Source: Diphasiastrum complanatum
Taxonomy: Eukaryota > Streptophyta > Lycopodiopsida > Lycopodiales > Lycopodiaceae
Direction: 5' to 3'
Assembly: GCA_029204225.1 (NCBI GenBank)
Contig: CM055095.1
Coordinates: 76,774,471-76,838,470, forward strand
DNA length: 64,000 bases
Shown: positions 48,732 to 59,829 of the stretch, piece after piece
How positions within the stretch are numbered: the stretch's first letter is position 1
Layout: every line of letters starts with the position of its first letter
Position numbers and translations under genes: made by a program
Notes under the pieces: generated by a model
What the model saw: only the letters and a program-made list of their open reading frames with translations
What the model was told of the DNA's origin: nothing
Database searches by the model: none

Positions 48732-51700
48732 TTGAGACTTGGCTTCTGGAATTGTAATGGTTTTTTATCTTCGTCATCAGCCGGAGACTTTGCTGATTTT
48801 ATTAGAAAATGCGACATTTTGTTGTTGGCTGAAACTCATGAGTCCTTATATCATCCTCTTCCAAATATACAGGAGTACTCTTGGCATTCTGCTTTTCGTC
48901 CATTTGTTAGGGGAAAAACTTGTCGAGGATCTGGAGGAGTAGCTTGTTTATACAGAGACACCACAGTTCAGATGGTTAAACAAGATCCATACGCCCGCTA
49001 TATTTGGTTACACATTATTGGCTCACTATTGGGATTACCTCAGGACATCTATATAGCTGTATGCTATTTTGCTCCACAGACCTCAATGTTTGCTGAGTTT
49101 GGCGGGGACCCTTTTCAGGCTCTCTCAGATGATATTGCTATCTTTTCTCAGCAGGGTTCCATTTTACTAGCAGGTGATTTCAACGCCCGCACAAGCTCTA
49201 GACAAACCGAATTTCATGCAGCTACGGATCTTCTCAGGCTTTACCCTTTGGATATGGGGCTAGACCGGGTATCACAGGATGCAGACACTCCAGCTACATC
49301 TTTCGGGGAGCACTTGATCACTCTAGCAGAGACACACGCTCTTGCCATTTTGAATGGCCTCACACAGTGGCCTTCCTCATCAGCATATACATGCTATCCT
49401 CATGGTGGAGGACATAGTGTGGTCGACTACTTCATTGGATCACCTGCTTTGATCTCTCACATTTCTGATTTCTCCATTACACCCCCTACCATTTCCGATC
49501 ACTCACTCTTACACATCTCACTTGGTCACATAACCTCTTCTTTGCAAGTTTCTTGCTCTCTTCCCACTCATAAACGTATTCCTTTCACCCAATCTGGATT
49601 CACTAATTACACCACAATCTTATCCCAACTACTCGCTAACTTCCCGTTCATGGCACCAATTGACCAGCAAGCCACTTTTCTCTCTACATCCCTCTTAGCT
49701 GCTGCTTCCTCATCCTTCCCCACCAAAACGACATCATCACACAGAAGTGTTCACAACAGATGATATGATGCAGAATGCCGCTCTCTTCACAATCATGTGA
49801 CATATGCCAGGTCACACTCCCCTGCCACACTCAAACAATGCCAGAAAGAATATCATAGAACCACCAGAACAAAGAAGATCAAGTACCTACAATCACTCTG
49901 CCAAAAAATGATCAACTCTTTAGATTCACCCTCCTCCTCTTTTTTCTGGAAACATTTCACCAGACACTCTTCAACATTGGCCCCCATAGCCATCGAATCC
50001 TGGATCGAGTATGCCACGGAGTTATATACCACGGACTCTCCTCCTACCTCACTCTCACCGAGACCTGACCACTGCTCACTTTTCACCCCTGACATGGTTG
50101 AAAACGCCATTAAACATGCCAAACTAAATAAAGCCACTGACTATGACTCCTTAAGTGTAGACTTCCTAAAGCCCGTAGCACATCTCATCTCCCCTTACAT
50201 TGCTCATGTTTTTAACACAGCTGTTACTTCTGGTTTTCCTACGGCTTGGTGTACTAATATCCTTCACCCCATCCTCAAGGCAGGTGATCCCATGAATGTA
50301 GGAAACTACCGCACCATTATGATTGGCCACACTCTGGCTAAGATATATGGCTCTATACTACAGACAGTTACTGGATCTTTTGCTGAAACTGAGGGTTTAC
50401 ACGCTATGGGTCAAGCTGGTTTCAGACCGGGATATTCTACTTCAGACCAGATCTTCATTTTGAGATGCATTATTGAGGAGGCTCGACATCGGAAACAGAG
50501 AATTTACTGTTGCTTTGTGGATTTTCGCAAAGCTTTTGACTCTGTTCCACGACATCTTCTTTTCCAGAGACTGTCTTCACTTGGCTTTTCAGAGGATACT
50601 ATTGCTGCGATCATTACTTTATATGAACGAGTCTTGGCACGTTTCAGAGATGGTAGTGGCTGGTCCTCACAGATACATTCTACCATTGGTGTGAAGCAGG
50701 GTTGCCCCTTATCACCCACTCTTTTTGCACTATATATAGATGACCTCGAGCGGATTATTCGCGAGGAAGGTGGAGAGGGCTGTCCCCTAGCAGACATTAT
50801 TATCCCCATTCTCTTGTACGCTGATGATGTGGTTCTCCTCTCATCCTCTGCAGCTGGTTTACAGAGTCACCTTTCTGCTTTACATCACTTTTGCCAGCGT
50901 TGGGGATTGACGGTTAACCTTAAGAAGACTAAGATTATGGTGTTTAACACCAACAGACAGCATATGAGAGATGTGATTTTCTATTATGACGGGCTACCGA
51001 TTGAGATCGTGACCTCCTACACCTATTTGGGAGTTCTTTTCTCTGGTCCGCTACTCACTTTTCGACCAGCAGCCACCGCCAGGCTCCGCAAGGGGCATAC
51101 CGCTCTTGTGCATATGGAGAGATTTTGCTCTACTTATTATGTGCAGGATCCTGCTACCAGATGCCTACTATTTTCTGCTACTGTCTCCCCAGTTGTGCTA
51201 TATTCGGCTGAGACTTGGTGCCCTGATTTATCACGCGATACATGGAGAGATCTTACTCGTATCCAGATTCTCATGCTCAGTAGGATAATCCGGGCTAAGC
51301 CCTCAGTACCACATGATATCATACTAGCCGAGTTTGCTTCTCCTCCATTAGTTGTTGGTGCTATGTTTCAGATCATCACCTTTCTTCACAGGGTATCAGA
51401 TCTAGATACCTCCAGATACATTGTTGCTGCTCTCACTTCATCTTGTACCATTGCGGATCAGGGAGCCAAGCACTCTTGGTATCGCAGTGTCTCAGCCCTT
51501 CTTCAGACTTGGGGTTTATCCGCACTTGATCTTCCGAATGGAACCCATGCTTATATCAGACAGCAGATCTACCGGAGCTACATACGCACTATATGGCCAC
51601 ATCCTGATCCAGATAGGGTCAAGCTACATTATTATGGCACACATCTTTTACGGCTGGACGTTTCGGGCTTGCCTATTCTTCCAGTTTATCTTACACAGAC

Positions 51701-52235
51701 GCTATCTTTTGGTCTGAGATATCGTATAGGACAGCTTCGAGTCTCTTCTCATCAGCTTGCTATCGAGACAGGTAGATACACAGACACTCCCAGATTGCAG
51801 CGGATATGTCAGCTCTGTTCTCTTCAGGAGGTGGAAGATGAGTTTCATTTCATCTTTCGCTGCCCAGTATACTATGAGATTAGAGGACGATACCATTGTT
51901 TATACCGAGATATTCCCCTCACGTTGAGCTCCTTCCTCGAGTATCCAGACGCTAGATGTGTGGGTCTTCTTTTGAGAGAGATGTATATTTTACGAGCTTC
52001 ACTTCTACCTACGCTCTCAGATATGGATTCCAGTCAGGCTCACATTACTCAGTTCTTCCAGAAGCGAGACAGAGTGGATATTTCGGTTGCGGATTTTGAC
52101 GTCCCCGTCCGAAGATCGAAGATACAGAGAGTTTCGGCTCGATCCAGTGCTACTAGATCTTCATACGCCTCCCACCAGCCTACATCACGACCCACTACTA
52201 CCATCACTCATTACTTTCGGCTTGCTCGTAGCTAG
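48732..52235 (+). pseudogene. LINE ORF2 (endonuclease-reverse transcriptase) with one nonsense codon
   Basis: 1,167 residues counted from the LRLGFWNCNG motif. The AP-endonuclease has WNCNG (6-10), AETHE (33-37), GDFNAR (148-153) and SDH (255-257). RT has NYRTIMIGHTLAKIYGSIL, GFRPGYSTSDQIF, FVDFRKAFDSVP, GVKQGCPLSP and catalytic YADD at about 696-699. A long thumb follows, then Cys/His tail RICQLCSLQEVEDEFHF near 51.8 kb. The only break is TGA at 49761-49763, where sister copies have Trp (RWYDDEC); this equals a TGG to TGA change. Everything else is open. It would nick DNA and reverse-transcribe the element RNA at the nick. Confidence 0.93.
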
Positions 52236-52254
52236 TTTCCTCCGCGGAGCAGGT

Positions 52255-52485
52255 GGTTAAGCTCTTGCTTTGTACCCTCACCAGCTGGTGGTCAAGCTTG
52301 GATACTTTTTCTCTTAGAGACAGAGAGATCGATATTTTAGTTTTAGTTTTACTGTCTTTTCATTGGTAAATAAGTCCTTATGCGGACAATGCTTCTCACA
52401 TTTTGTACTCTCTTTTGTCTTATGTGCCCCTGGGCACCAAAAGACGTTAATAATAATAATTCTAATTCTAATTCTCTCTCTCAAG
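52255..52485 (+). promoter_or_regulatory. LINE 3' UTR and terminal hairpins
   Basis: Has the family repeat GGTTAAGCTCTTGCTTTGT and GTCAAGCTT. GTCC...GGAC pairs at 52374-52387, and GTGCC-CCTG-GGCAC at 52424-52437, followed by AAAAGACGTTAA and (TAA)n, (TTCTAA)n. The element ends in a short CT run rather than poly(A). Confidence 0.75.
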
Positions 52486-52489
52486 TGAC

Positions 52490-52791
52490 GAGTCTCTAAA
52501 ATCTATGTAGTATACCCTAAATTCTAAATTCTAATCTAGTTTCTAACCCTAACCGCTAACTTCTAACTCCTAAGTTCTAACTAGTAACTCGGACTAACTC
52601 CTAAGTTCTAACTTTTAAGTAGTAAGTACCTACTACCCAGGTCCCACACCCCTCTCACAATGCCCAGGCCCCACACTCTGAACCCCATCAAGATTCAACA
52701 CACACACACACACACACACACACTCACTCTCACACACATAAACACACACACACACAAAATCTCAAGACTCACACACACACACACAATATTA

Positions 52792-52862
<71 letters not shown>

Positions 52863-52887
52863 ACACAATCTCAATGCACACACACAC

Positions 52888-52967
<80 letters not shown>

Positions 52968-52974
52968 GAACAGA
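52490..52974. repeat. TTCTAA-like, CA and CT simple repeats
   Basis: 52500-52640 is degenerate TTCTAA/CTAACT; 52698-52795 is (CA)n with interruptions; 52795-52859 and 52891-52965 are (CT)n. No LINE follows the right-hand CT run, so it is an unoccupied CT site. Confidence 0.93.
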
Positions 52975-53060
52975 ACCGGGATTCGGGTATTTTAGCAGCA
53001 GACGGTTAGAACCAGGTTCGTCCGATTCGATGGTTCGAACCGCGGTTCGATGCAACCTTG
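52975..53060. mobile_element. TTCGAA-rich MITE end
   Basis: GATGGTTCGAACCGCGGTTC and an end GCAACCTTG next to CTCTCAAG. The reverse complement CAAGGTTGC resembles the MITE start at 42002 (CAAGGTTAC). Confidence 0.5.
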
Positions 53061-53082
53061 CTCTCAAGTAATTTTTTGCCAA

Positions 53083-53560
53083 TGCTACCTCAATATGAAA
53101 TACAAGTATGCTAGCCCTAGTATATATATCTTTTATCACCAATGCAGCCTCAACATGGAGTATAAAATGATGATTTTAGTTGCCAATGCTGCCTCCGTAT
53201 GGAATACACGAATGATGACTCTAGCAAGTGTTGGCAATGTCGTCTCGATACAAAATACAAGAAGGACAACTCTAGCAAGTCATCTGTTGGCCAGGCCGCC
53301 TCAAACCAAAATACAAGAATGATAACTCTACCAAGTCATTTAATGGCAATGCCGCCTCAATACTGAATACAACAATAACTCTAGTACGTCCTTCAAGGGG
53401 AATGCTGCCTAAATACTGAATACAAGAATGATAACTCTTGCCAAAGCAGCCTCAATATGGGTACAAGAATGATGACTCTAGCAAGTCGATTTGTGCAATG
53501 CTGGCTCATATGGAGTACAAGACATGGAGTACAAGCATGATGACTCTAGTGAGTATATGA
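53083..53560 (+). repeat. minisatellite, about nine units of about 50-60 bp
   Basis: The unit contains AATGCCGCCTCAATATGGA, ATACAAGAATGATGACTC and TAGCAAGTCATTTGTTGGC-type blocks, diverged between units. Confidence 0.88.
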
Positions 53561-53702
53561 ACAGAAAGAAAGTGCATGGGACGAATTGGCAAAGGCCACC
53601 CATATTGCTCTAACAAAAATTACATTATCAACCGCAAGTTTGGTTGAGCATGAGGGTTCTGATGTGTATCCAGTAGAGTACTTGAACACAATTTAAAAAC
53701 CT

Positions 53703-54057
53703 CTACTCATCATCACTTCCTCCCTCCTCGCCTCCTTCGTCTTGTAGGTGTAGCAGCAACACTTGCTGTTTGGCATCTTGGATGGCTTTGTCCACTTCAT
53801 CCCGCGTGGTTGTCAATGTGTTCTGAAGAGTCACCACATAGCCTTCTAGGGCGTTGGCTGTTTGTTGGGCTTTCTTCATCTTGGCCTCGAACTTTGACTC
53901 AAGGTGTTTGGCGATCTTAAGCTCTCGATTCAACTGTATCACTTTCTAGCTGATCAAGGTATTCTCTGATTCCAATTCCGAGATGCGCTTGTCCATTGTC
54001 GTCTTCTCATCGAGCATGGTCTGGATCAGTAGGCATGAGACTACCATCTCTTCATTT
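53703..54057 (-). other. unrecognised coiled-coil reading frame
   Basis: The minus frame from about 54057 (MVVSCLLIQTMLDEKTT) has one TAG near 53947, then RELKIAKHLESKFEAKMKK, ANALEGYVVTLQNTL and an acidic end GGEEGGSDDE. It is a long coiled coil of unknown family. It could be gag-like TE sequence or an exon; it resembles in style the frame at 61.38 kb. Confidence 0.35.
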
Positions 54058-54297
54058 TAAAGAGTGGAAGTTACAGATCAAATTGGAAGCAAAGAAAGGA
54101 AAACAAAGTGTAAAACGCAATTATAGAATAATAATGGAAACAAAGTGTGAGTCTAGATAAATGGAAACGAACTGAAAAACCCAACCAAACATATAATTAG
54201 AAAAAAAAAATTGTAAAACCAAGTATACAATAACGATTGAGATATCAAACCAATGGGAAAGAAAAGCGACTAGAGAGTCTACGTTGGAGCTTCTTAC

Positions 54298-54550
54298 AAG
54301 AGACCTGGGAGTCGACCAATTGGGGGCAGAGCCATGGAGATCTGCTGCTGCTGCTACTGCTGCTGCTGATGCTGCTGCCGGTAATGCTGATGCTGGTGGC
54401 AGCAGCAGAAAGGCAGATTCTGTTGATGGTGGTGGTGGTGGTGGATTGAAGGACAGCAGCAGGGGGAGCGCAAGAAGCAAGGCAGGCAGGAGGAGCCATT
54501 GCACAAGAAACGGTGGCGCTTCTGGAGGCCGCGTGCATCGTCCCAGCCAT
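54298..54550 (-). CDS. SBE: starch branching enzyme, exon 1 (transit peptide)
   Basis: Starts at ATG 54550 (MAGTMHAASRSATVSC) and gives 84 codons plus one base before donor TCTT|GTAAGA. It is rich in Ser, Ala and Thr and poor in acidic residues (SISITGSSISSSSSSSSRSP), typical of a plastid transit peptide. The leftover T plus TG of exon 2 gives Leu, so the phase fits. It contains ACC and AGC trinucleotide runs. An overlapping frame at 54121-54627 with poly-Pro is a shadow. The link to exons 2-4 across 17 kb is inferred from phase, strand and protein type; transcript data would settle it. Confidence 0.62.
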
Positions 54551-54935
54551 AGGCGTCGATGCCCTCTCTCATCTCTCGACAAATCTCTCTCTCTCTCGCG
54601 CGCAGCGATCCATGGTCCTAATGGCACAACACATTCGAATCAGATGCTAGCCACGTGTGACCATATGCCACGTGGAGAAATCTTGATGGCTGTAAACTCC
54701 AAGGGAAGGACGTGGCAAAATCTGAATGATGGTGGGAAGATCCAACGGTGTGAGGGTTAGGATCATGGCGTGCCATGAGGATGCGAGAGGGAGCCATGGC
54801 CGAGATACGTGCGGGCCGAGAGAAGGGGTCACGTGGACCCCGCCATCCGCAGTGCCAATGGCGGCCTGGCAGTTGGCCAGGAGGCCACGTAGTGTAATTT
54901 AATAAATTTAAGTGGCCTGTGAAGGTCACGTGTCG
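54551..54935 (-). promoter_or_regulatory. promoter region with four G-boxes
   Basis: CACGTG occurs at 54652, 54669, 54830 and 54927, and a near match CACGTA at 54886, all within 390 bp upstream of the minus-strand ATG. G-box/ABRE cores bind bZIP and bHLH factors in light, sugar and ABA responses. CCAAT-type words are also present. No convincing TATA box was identified. Confidence 0.5.
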
Positions 54936-54939
54936 CCCG

Positions 54940-55450
54940 GGGGTTATTCATGAATGGCAGGCCCCCATTGGCTGCTCCCAAAAGCTTGGTGGACGCCGCC
55001 CAACCTTTTCAATTGGGCTTAATAGCCTCTCCCCTATGCCAACATAGAGGGACTAGTGTTTCTATTTTTCTTTGTGAATAAGCCTCAAAGGACCTTGTTG
55101 AATTCTTTGGTATTTCTTTGCCCTTACCTGCTGCCAACGGCCGCCAAGCTTTCTCCCCTTTGCCCAGCGCCCCGGCCCCCGGCGCCTCCTCCTCCCTGTG
55201 CCTGCCCAGCACCACCAGCGGTGCCCAGCGTCACAGGTGGGGTGTCGGGATCGTTGCACAAGCTGGTGCCTACGAAAAACCCATTTTTAACGGGCACCGT
55301 ACGCACGCAACCGGCAAAAACAATGGTCGGGCAGCCCAATCCACGTGTCGCAGAGGCAGGACCGGCCGTTACCCCCCCTCCCTCCCGTGTCAATAAGCGG
55401 CTTCGCCTCAAGGCATTGAGAGCACATGCACAAGGTGAGAGAGCGTAGTA
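54940..55450. other. GC-rich block, function unclear
   Basis: 55130-55440 is GC-rich and open in several frames; for example, the plus frame ending near 55448 has TPPPSRVNKRLRLKALRAHA. I recognise no family. It may be 5' region of the host gene or of a TE. Confidence 0.35.
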
Positions 55451-57185
55451 GAGCTTTTGGTTACATCTCAAGCAATCTAGTCAAGTTTGGTGTGTGAATT
55501 TGATTTGGGGATCATTAAAACTAATATTTGTGTCATCCCTCAAGTGTAGTCTTATGGGTGATTCGTACCACCAATACACTCTCCATCGTACACACCCCTC
55601 TCCAATTGGCAAGACATAGTAATGCTTGCCAATTTTATCATAGCTAGCTTTCATATTGCAAGCCAAGGGTGACTTGATTCATATCCATTGATGAAGTGTA
55701 TGAGCCCTTATGAACATGTGTGAGACTAGATCAATATTCCTACATACCCTTCAAACAAAAAAAAACATTAACGTAAGACATGGCATGACAAAATGGGAAA
55801 AATTCAAAGACCTAGTAGTAGGTGACTTAGCCCTAATGTATAACAATAAAGTCAGTAAAGGCAAGTTGAAGTTTGTTAAGAGCTCAAGCCCAATCGATTG
55901 ACTAAAACTTAAGAGAATAGAGCCGTACAATTAGCTGACCTAGAAGGTATTCCTTACTTTAGTGAATGGTAGCCAGCTTAGGCATTACTACCACGTGTAT
56001 CAACCTGCTTGAACTTGATAAAACCATTATCTCAATTTTAATATTTTGTTTTTTTCCTGTTGCTATTGCCTTCTACCAAATTGGGTGTGTGTTATTATTT
56101 TCTTATTTCCTCTCACATCCTATTAGTATGAAGGCAAAAGTTGTAAAAGAAGCACTTAAACCCTTTGAGATTTATCAAGACAAGCTCATCTGAGTCTACC
56201 CAACCTAATATAACATAAACTAATTATCAGACATCCAACTATGCACTTGACGAACATAACAATAGTGCATTTGCCAAGTCAAAAATCTTTAAAATTGATG
56301 CTTCTCCATGTTCGTTGACTTCACCACCGATCTTATAATTTTGTAAACTGCAACTGTGTTTAACAATGAACACTCTTTTCTAGATTCGCCAAGCCTTCGT
56401 CATGATTATCGTACATTGTTTGTGTTTGTCCTATATACCATTAAAATCATCACACTTTTTTCTAATATTTGTGTATTGGCATATGTGATGGAGTTAAACT
56501 TACTCCTACTCTCCAATTTTATCTTCTGAGGAGTTCTATTCATTTGTATATAAACATTCTTTCACAAGCTACTTGAACGGTCTACAATATTACAAGGCAT
56601 TTGACACAATCTGCAGTATTACTCAAGCTTTTACTCAGTTTGTGTTGAAATTTATTTCCACCATGAGAATCAAAATCCATTTCGACCTTGTGTCTATTTC
56701 AACCTTGAGAATGACCAGCTTAAAAAATGAATGGGATTTTTTCTCTTAAAAGAATGTAGAAACTACTCTCGTATTAGCCTAAGCTTGTAAACACCCAGTT
56801 TAGTGTAATGTAGTTTACAAGAATTAAACTCTCTAACTTCAACTGTATAACTATAGAAAAGTTTTAGACAAATGTGAGATGTATTGATCTCGAAATTGGT
56901 TTCTTCAATATAAAGTATGCACAGTGCCTAATTAATGTGAGACTTACTCGACCACCATAGTGTTAGAATACTCACAATATAATTCATTATCTCATTGATA
57001 TCCTCAAATAGCTCAATATATAGAATTATTTACTTCATTTCTTATGTGTACTAGGTTTGGAATTAGTTGTTGTGTACTAATTGTCTGTTCTGCTTAAAGT
57101 ATCAATCTAGTATGTTCAATCCCTCACTAATCTATGTTGAATATCATATCGAGGTCATAGACGTCTAAAATTCCATGTTCATCAA
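55451..57185. other. AT-rich DNA without recognised features
   Basis: Only short frames; no domain, splice or TE hallmark that I can support. Confidence 0.45.
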
Positions 57186-57420
57186 GTACTACTACAAAAA
57201 ATGTGTATAGCGATGAAAGTTTGCGATGTTTATATAGTAAAAATTAAATGTCGCTCCGCGATTTTAATAGCGACAGATTTTCTTTTAATCGTTGCAAATG
57301 AACGTCGCTTTGCGATATCTTAATCGTCATCGTGCAACACGCCATATTCAACACTTTGCGATACTTTTTTTAGTGACATTCAAACAACGTTTACCAAACA
57401 TCATAAAATAGGTTCATCAA
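57186..57420 (+). mobile_element. CACTA-like terminus with subterminal GCGAT repeats
   Basis: TACTACTACAAAAAATG at 57188 resembles CACTA-superfamily ends (CACTACAAGAAA type). The next 180 bp have repeated TAGCGA, TTGCGAT and GTCGCT words. The opposite end was not found. Confidence 0.45.
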
Positions 57421-57534
57421 CGAGAGTGTAATGTAAGTGATAGAAGTGCATCTTAAAAGACATATCGTACAAAAATTACACCATTTAATTACAAAAGGAC
57501 ATTGCATAGCCAAAAAAATTACACCATTTATTTA

Positions 57535-57821
57535 CAAAATAGAGTTCATTACATTTTTTATGGTAGATGGCAATGGACGATTATAGTCATAGCTAATGAA
57601 TAATTCATCTCCAGCTTGCAATGATTTACAAGCACAAACCATCACATAAGTACCTTTAACGAATATAGTAAAACAATCTTCCATGCCATCGTTACGCTCT
57701 TCAAAAATACAATTTTATAAACTAGGAAAACCATAAGAACTATTAATATATCCTGCTATATTTCCAAATTCACATGGCCTTCCATCGATGTATGTATACT
57801 TTCCATGTCCCACCAACTCGC

Positions 57822-57825
<4 letters not shown>
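57535..57825 (-). pseudogene. SET-domain fragment
   Basis: The minus frame reads GKYTYIDGRPCEFGNIAGYI, a stop (TAA), then NCIFEERNDGMEDCFTIF, GTYVMVCACKSLQAGDELF and ISYDYN. This has the order of the C-terminal half of a SET methyltransferase domain (GNxAxxIN core, then the GDELFxxYDY motif). It is split on its right by (CT)n at 57826. The substrate is not predictable. It may be the last exon of the minus-strand gene at 58-61 kb, or a fragment captured by a transposon. Confidence 0.65.

Positions 57826-57901
<76 letters not shown>
57826..57901 (+). repeat. (CT)n microsatellite without LINE
   Basis: A pure CT run between unique sequences; no LINE borders it, so it serves as an empty-site comparison. 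Confidence 0.97.
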
Positions 57902-57904
<3 letters not shown>

Positions 57905-58139
57905 GGAGCATGCATTTGAATGTAAACCATATATTTGCATCTTCCAATAATATTTGCATAAAGCATGCCAATCACCCTAATTGTACTCAGGGCCTCCATA
58001 AACCATGAGTGTGACATAACTACATGGAGGCACATCCACATGAGTGTCGATATACAAGCTTAGGCAGGCGTCTAGAAATCATAAGCTAGGCACGAGCTGA
58101 TAGGTTCGATACCAGTATTAAAATATATCACCTACCCTA

Positions 58140-59640
58140 GGGAAAGCAATGGACTCTGGCCAACATCCATATCGTATACGGTTGAAAGGTTTCTGGATGG
58201 CAAATAGGTGCGGTAGGATAATATCTACGGTGTCGGGTATTTGGTCCAAAATAGTGGCACTCACATCATGAATACGCAAAAGTTTTAATCTTTTTATTTA
58301 GTGCCCTGATTTGCCTTTGATGACATGTTCTATCTACAAGAGGGCGGTCCATAGTATTAATAGAAGAAGATTTGGAGGGACTCTCAATGGGTGACTCCAT
58401 CACATTTTCAAATAACCCCAAAGGAAAATCTTCAACATCATTTATTGTGGCCGAATCTATGACCTCGTCAATATCATCCACCATATCACACACCAAATCC
58501 TCATCTTATGCTAATGATGATCCAAAATCTAGACAAAGTCTTATTATTTTTAGCCATCCACTAGGTGATTTTGAAGGTGTGGATGGACAGGTCAGCAATT
58601 CTTGCATGCCATCTGGTAATATAGGTCGATTGACAGGAATAGCATGTGGTTGTAGTTCATTAAACATCAAGCACAATATTATGAACAAAATCATGTTCAC
58701 TTACTTGCAAGTACAAACAACAAACAGTGATCTTTTTTCAACAAGATAAATTACCATAAAACTTGCTAAAAAAGAATGAATATTTCATGATAATATATTT
58801 TTGTGAATGTTTGTAGCAAACTAGTGGATTGAGCAAACTATGTACCATGGCATGATCTTCAATCCCTTGAGCACTTATTGGGTTTGAAGGACCCGCAAGC
58901 GCTTGATCAAGTTTTGGTGGAGGCCTCCTCCACATGTAATCTTTGACTACTTTTGTGATATTTAATCCTTTGCAATTGACACAATCACAACGGACCTTTT
59001 CATCCCATGGATCCGGCTACATAAATCAGAAGAAAAAAGTATCATTAGTGTCATATATTGAGGCACTCAAATATGGCTAGTAATTAGAAATGAGCAATTA
59101 TTTTGAAATTCAAAAGATTGTATGTTATGGAAATCTAAAAAAAGTAGGACTACTTGTAATGCAAACAAATAAAAGATACAAACAAACATTATGAACAATA
59201 TTTTATCGTACTCGTCCAAAAAGATGTGGATATCGTAATTTGTGTCTTGCAAGGAACAATTGGAGACCTATTAGGTGGTCTGGATCGATCACTACCTGAA
59301 GTGCTAGACGGAACTCGACCTGCATGTATTCTTGTCAGTACTAACATCATTACTCTACATCTATTTTAACTAGTGACATAAATTTACATTGCAAGAGAAT
59401 TACAAGAGAGCCACAAACACATTATATAGAAACAGTGGATATAATAACTAGACCTTCATCATGTGAAGGAGCAGGCGCCGAATGATCATGAGTACTAGGT
59501 CGTGGCATTGCTGATGAGGTAGTGGTTGGCTCACAAGAAGCAACAACATTTGACGTCCTCCCAGTGCCTTGCAATCCACGTCCACGTCCACGGATAGGAG
59601 CATTTATGAAATCTCTCCGAAGAAAATACTACATAAAAAA
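58140..59640 (-). other. exon-like pieces of an unrecognised minus-strand gene
   Basis: Open pieces with splice signals: 59460-59635 (FLRRDFINAPIRGRGRGLQG; acceptor TTTTATGTAG, donor GAAG|GTCTAG), about 59230-59325, 58850-59017 (DEKVRCDCVNCKGLNITKVV; acceptor TTTATGTAG, donor ATG|GTACAT), 58266-58700 (PILPDGMQELLTCPSTPSKS, then a stop and DEDLVCDMVDDIDEVID), and 58140-58260 (TVDIILPHLFAIQKPF). The CxCxxC piece vaguely resembles the N-terminal domain of CACTA transposases. The family is not identified, and the stop suggests decay or a missed intron. Confidence 0.4.
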
Positions 59641-59829
59641 CATTCATAAAAACTAGGAATATCAACATCAATTTTTCTCTTTAAAACATTGAGGATAGAT
59701 ATTTTCACTAATTTTTGAGACATATAAGAATATCAGAGTGCATAGATCCATGATGAGGCGGCTTAGAACTCCAAAAAATATTCAATACAATATTTTAAAA
59801 CAAAGCAAAATGCCAAAGATAAAACAAAG

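Larger units (their letters stand above)
47518..52485 (+). mobile_element. near-intact full-length LINE (about 5 kb)
   Basis: Order: GC-rich 5' UTR (47518-47762), ORF1 (47763-48683), TAG junction, ORF2 (48732-52235, one nonsense codon), 3' UTR with two hairpins, (TAA)n and (TTCTAA)n and a short CT tail. It is flanked on the left by CT. It is the only copy with all parts. It probably belongs to the plant L1-like LINEs with AP-endonuclease; clade placement needs a phylogeny. Confidence 0.93.

Noticed and set aside
52500-52560. Telomere-like CTAACCCTAACC word
   Set aside because: A single degenerate occurrence within TTCTAA-type simple sequence; not an interstitial telomere array.
52660-52700. 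MPRPHTLNP resembling the start of the hAT proteins (MPRQWDPLW, MPRDRDPLW)
   Set aside because: Only three residues agree before a CA repeat; chance is likely.
53083-53560. Possible CRISPR-like repeat array
   Set aside because: Units are contiguous and diverged without unique spacers; it is an ordinary minisatellite in a eukaryotic genome.
54121-54627. Minus-strand 168-codon frame with a poly-Pro run
   Set aside because: It overlaps exon 1 of the branching enzyme gene in another frame and lacks the phase-compatible donor; the transit-peptide frame with ATG 54550 fits better.
55056-55471. Several overlapping GC-rich frames on both strands
   Set aside because: Openness is explained by base composition; no domain or splice model could be supported.
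58080-58120. B-box-like word (AGGTTCGATACC) suggesting a tRNA gene
   Set aside because: No cloverleaf or acceptor stem can be drawn around it.
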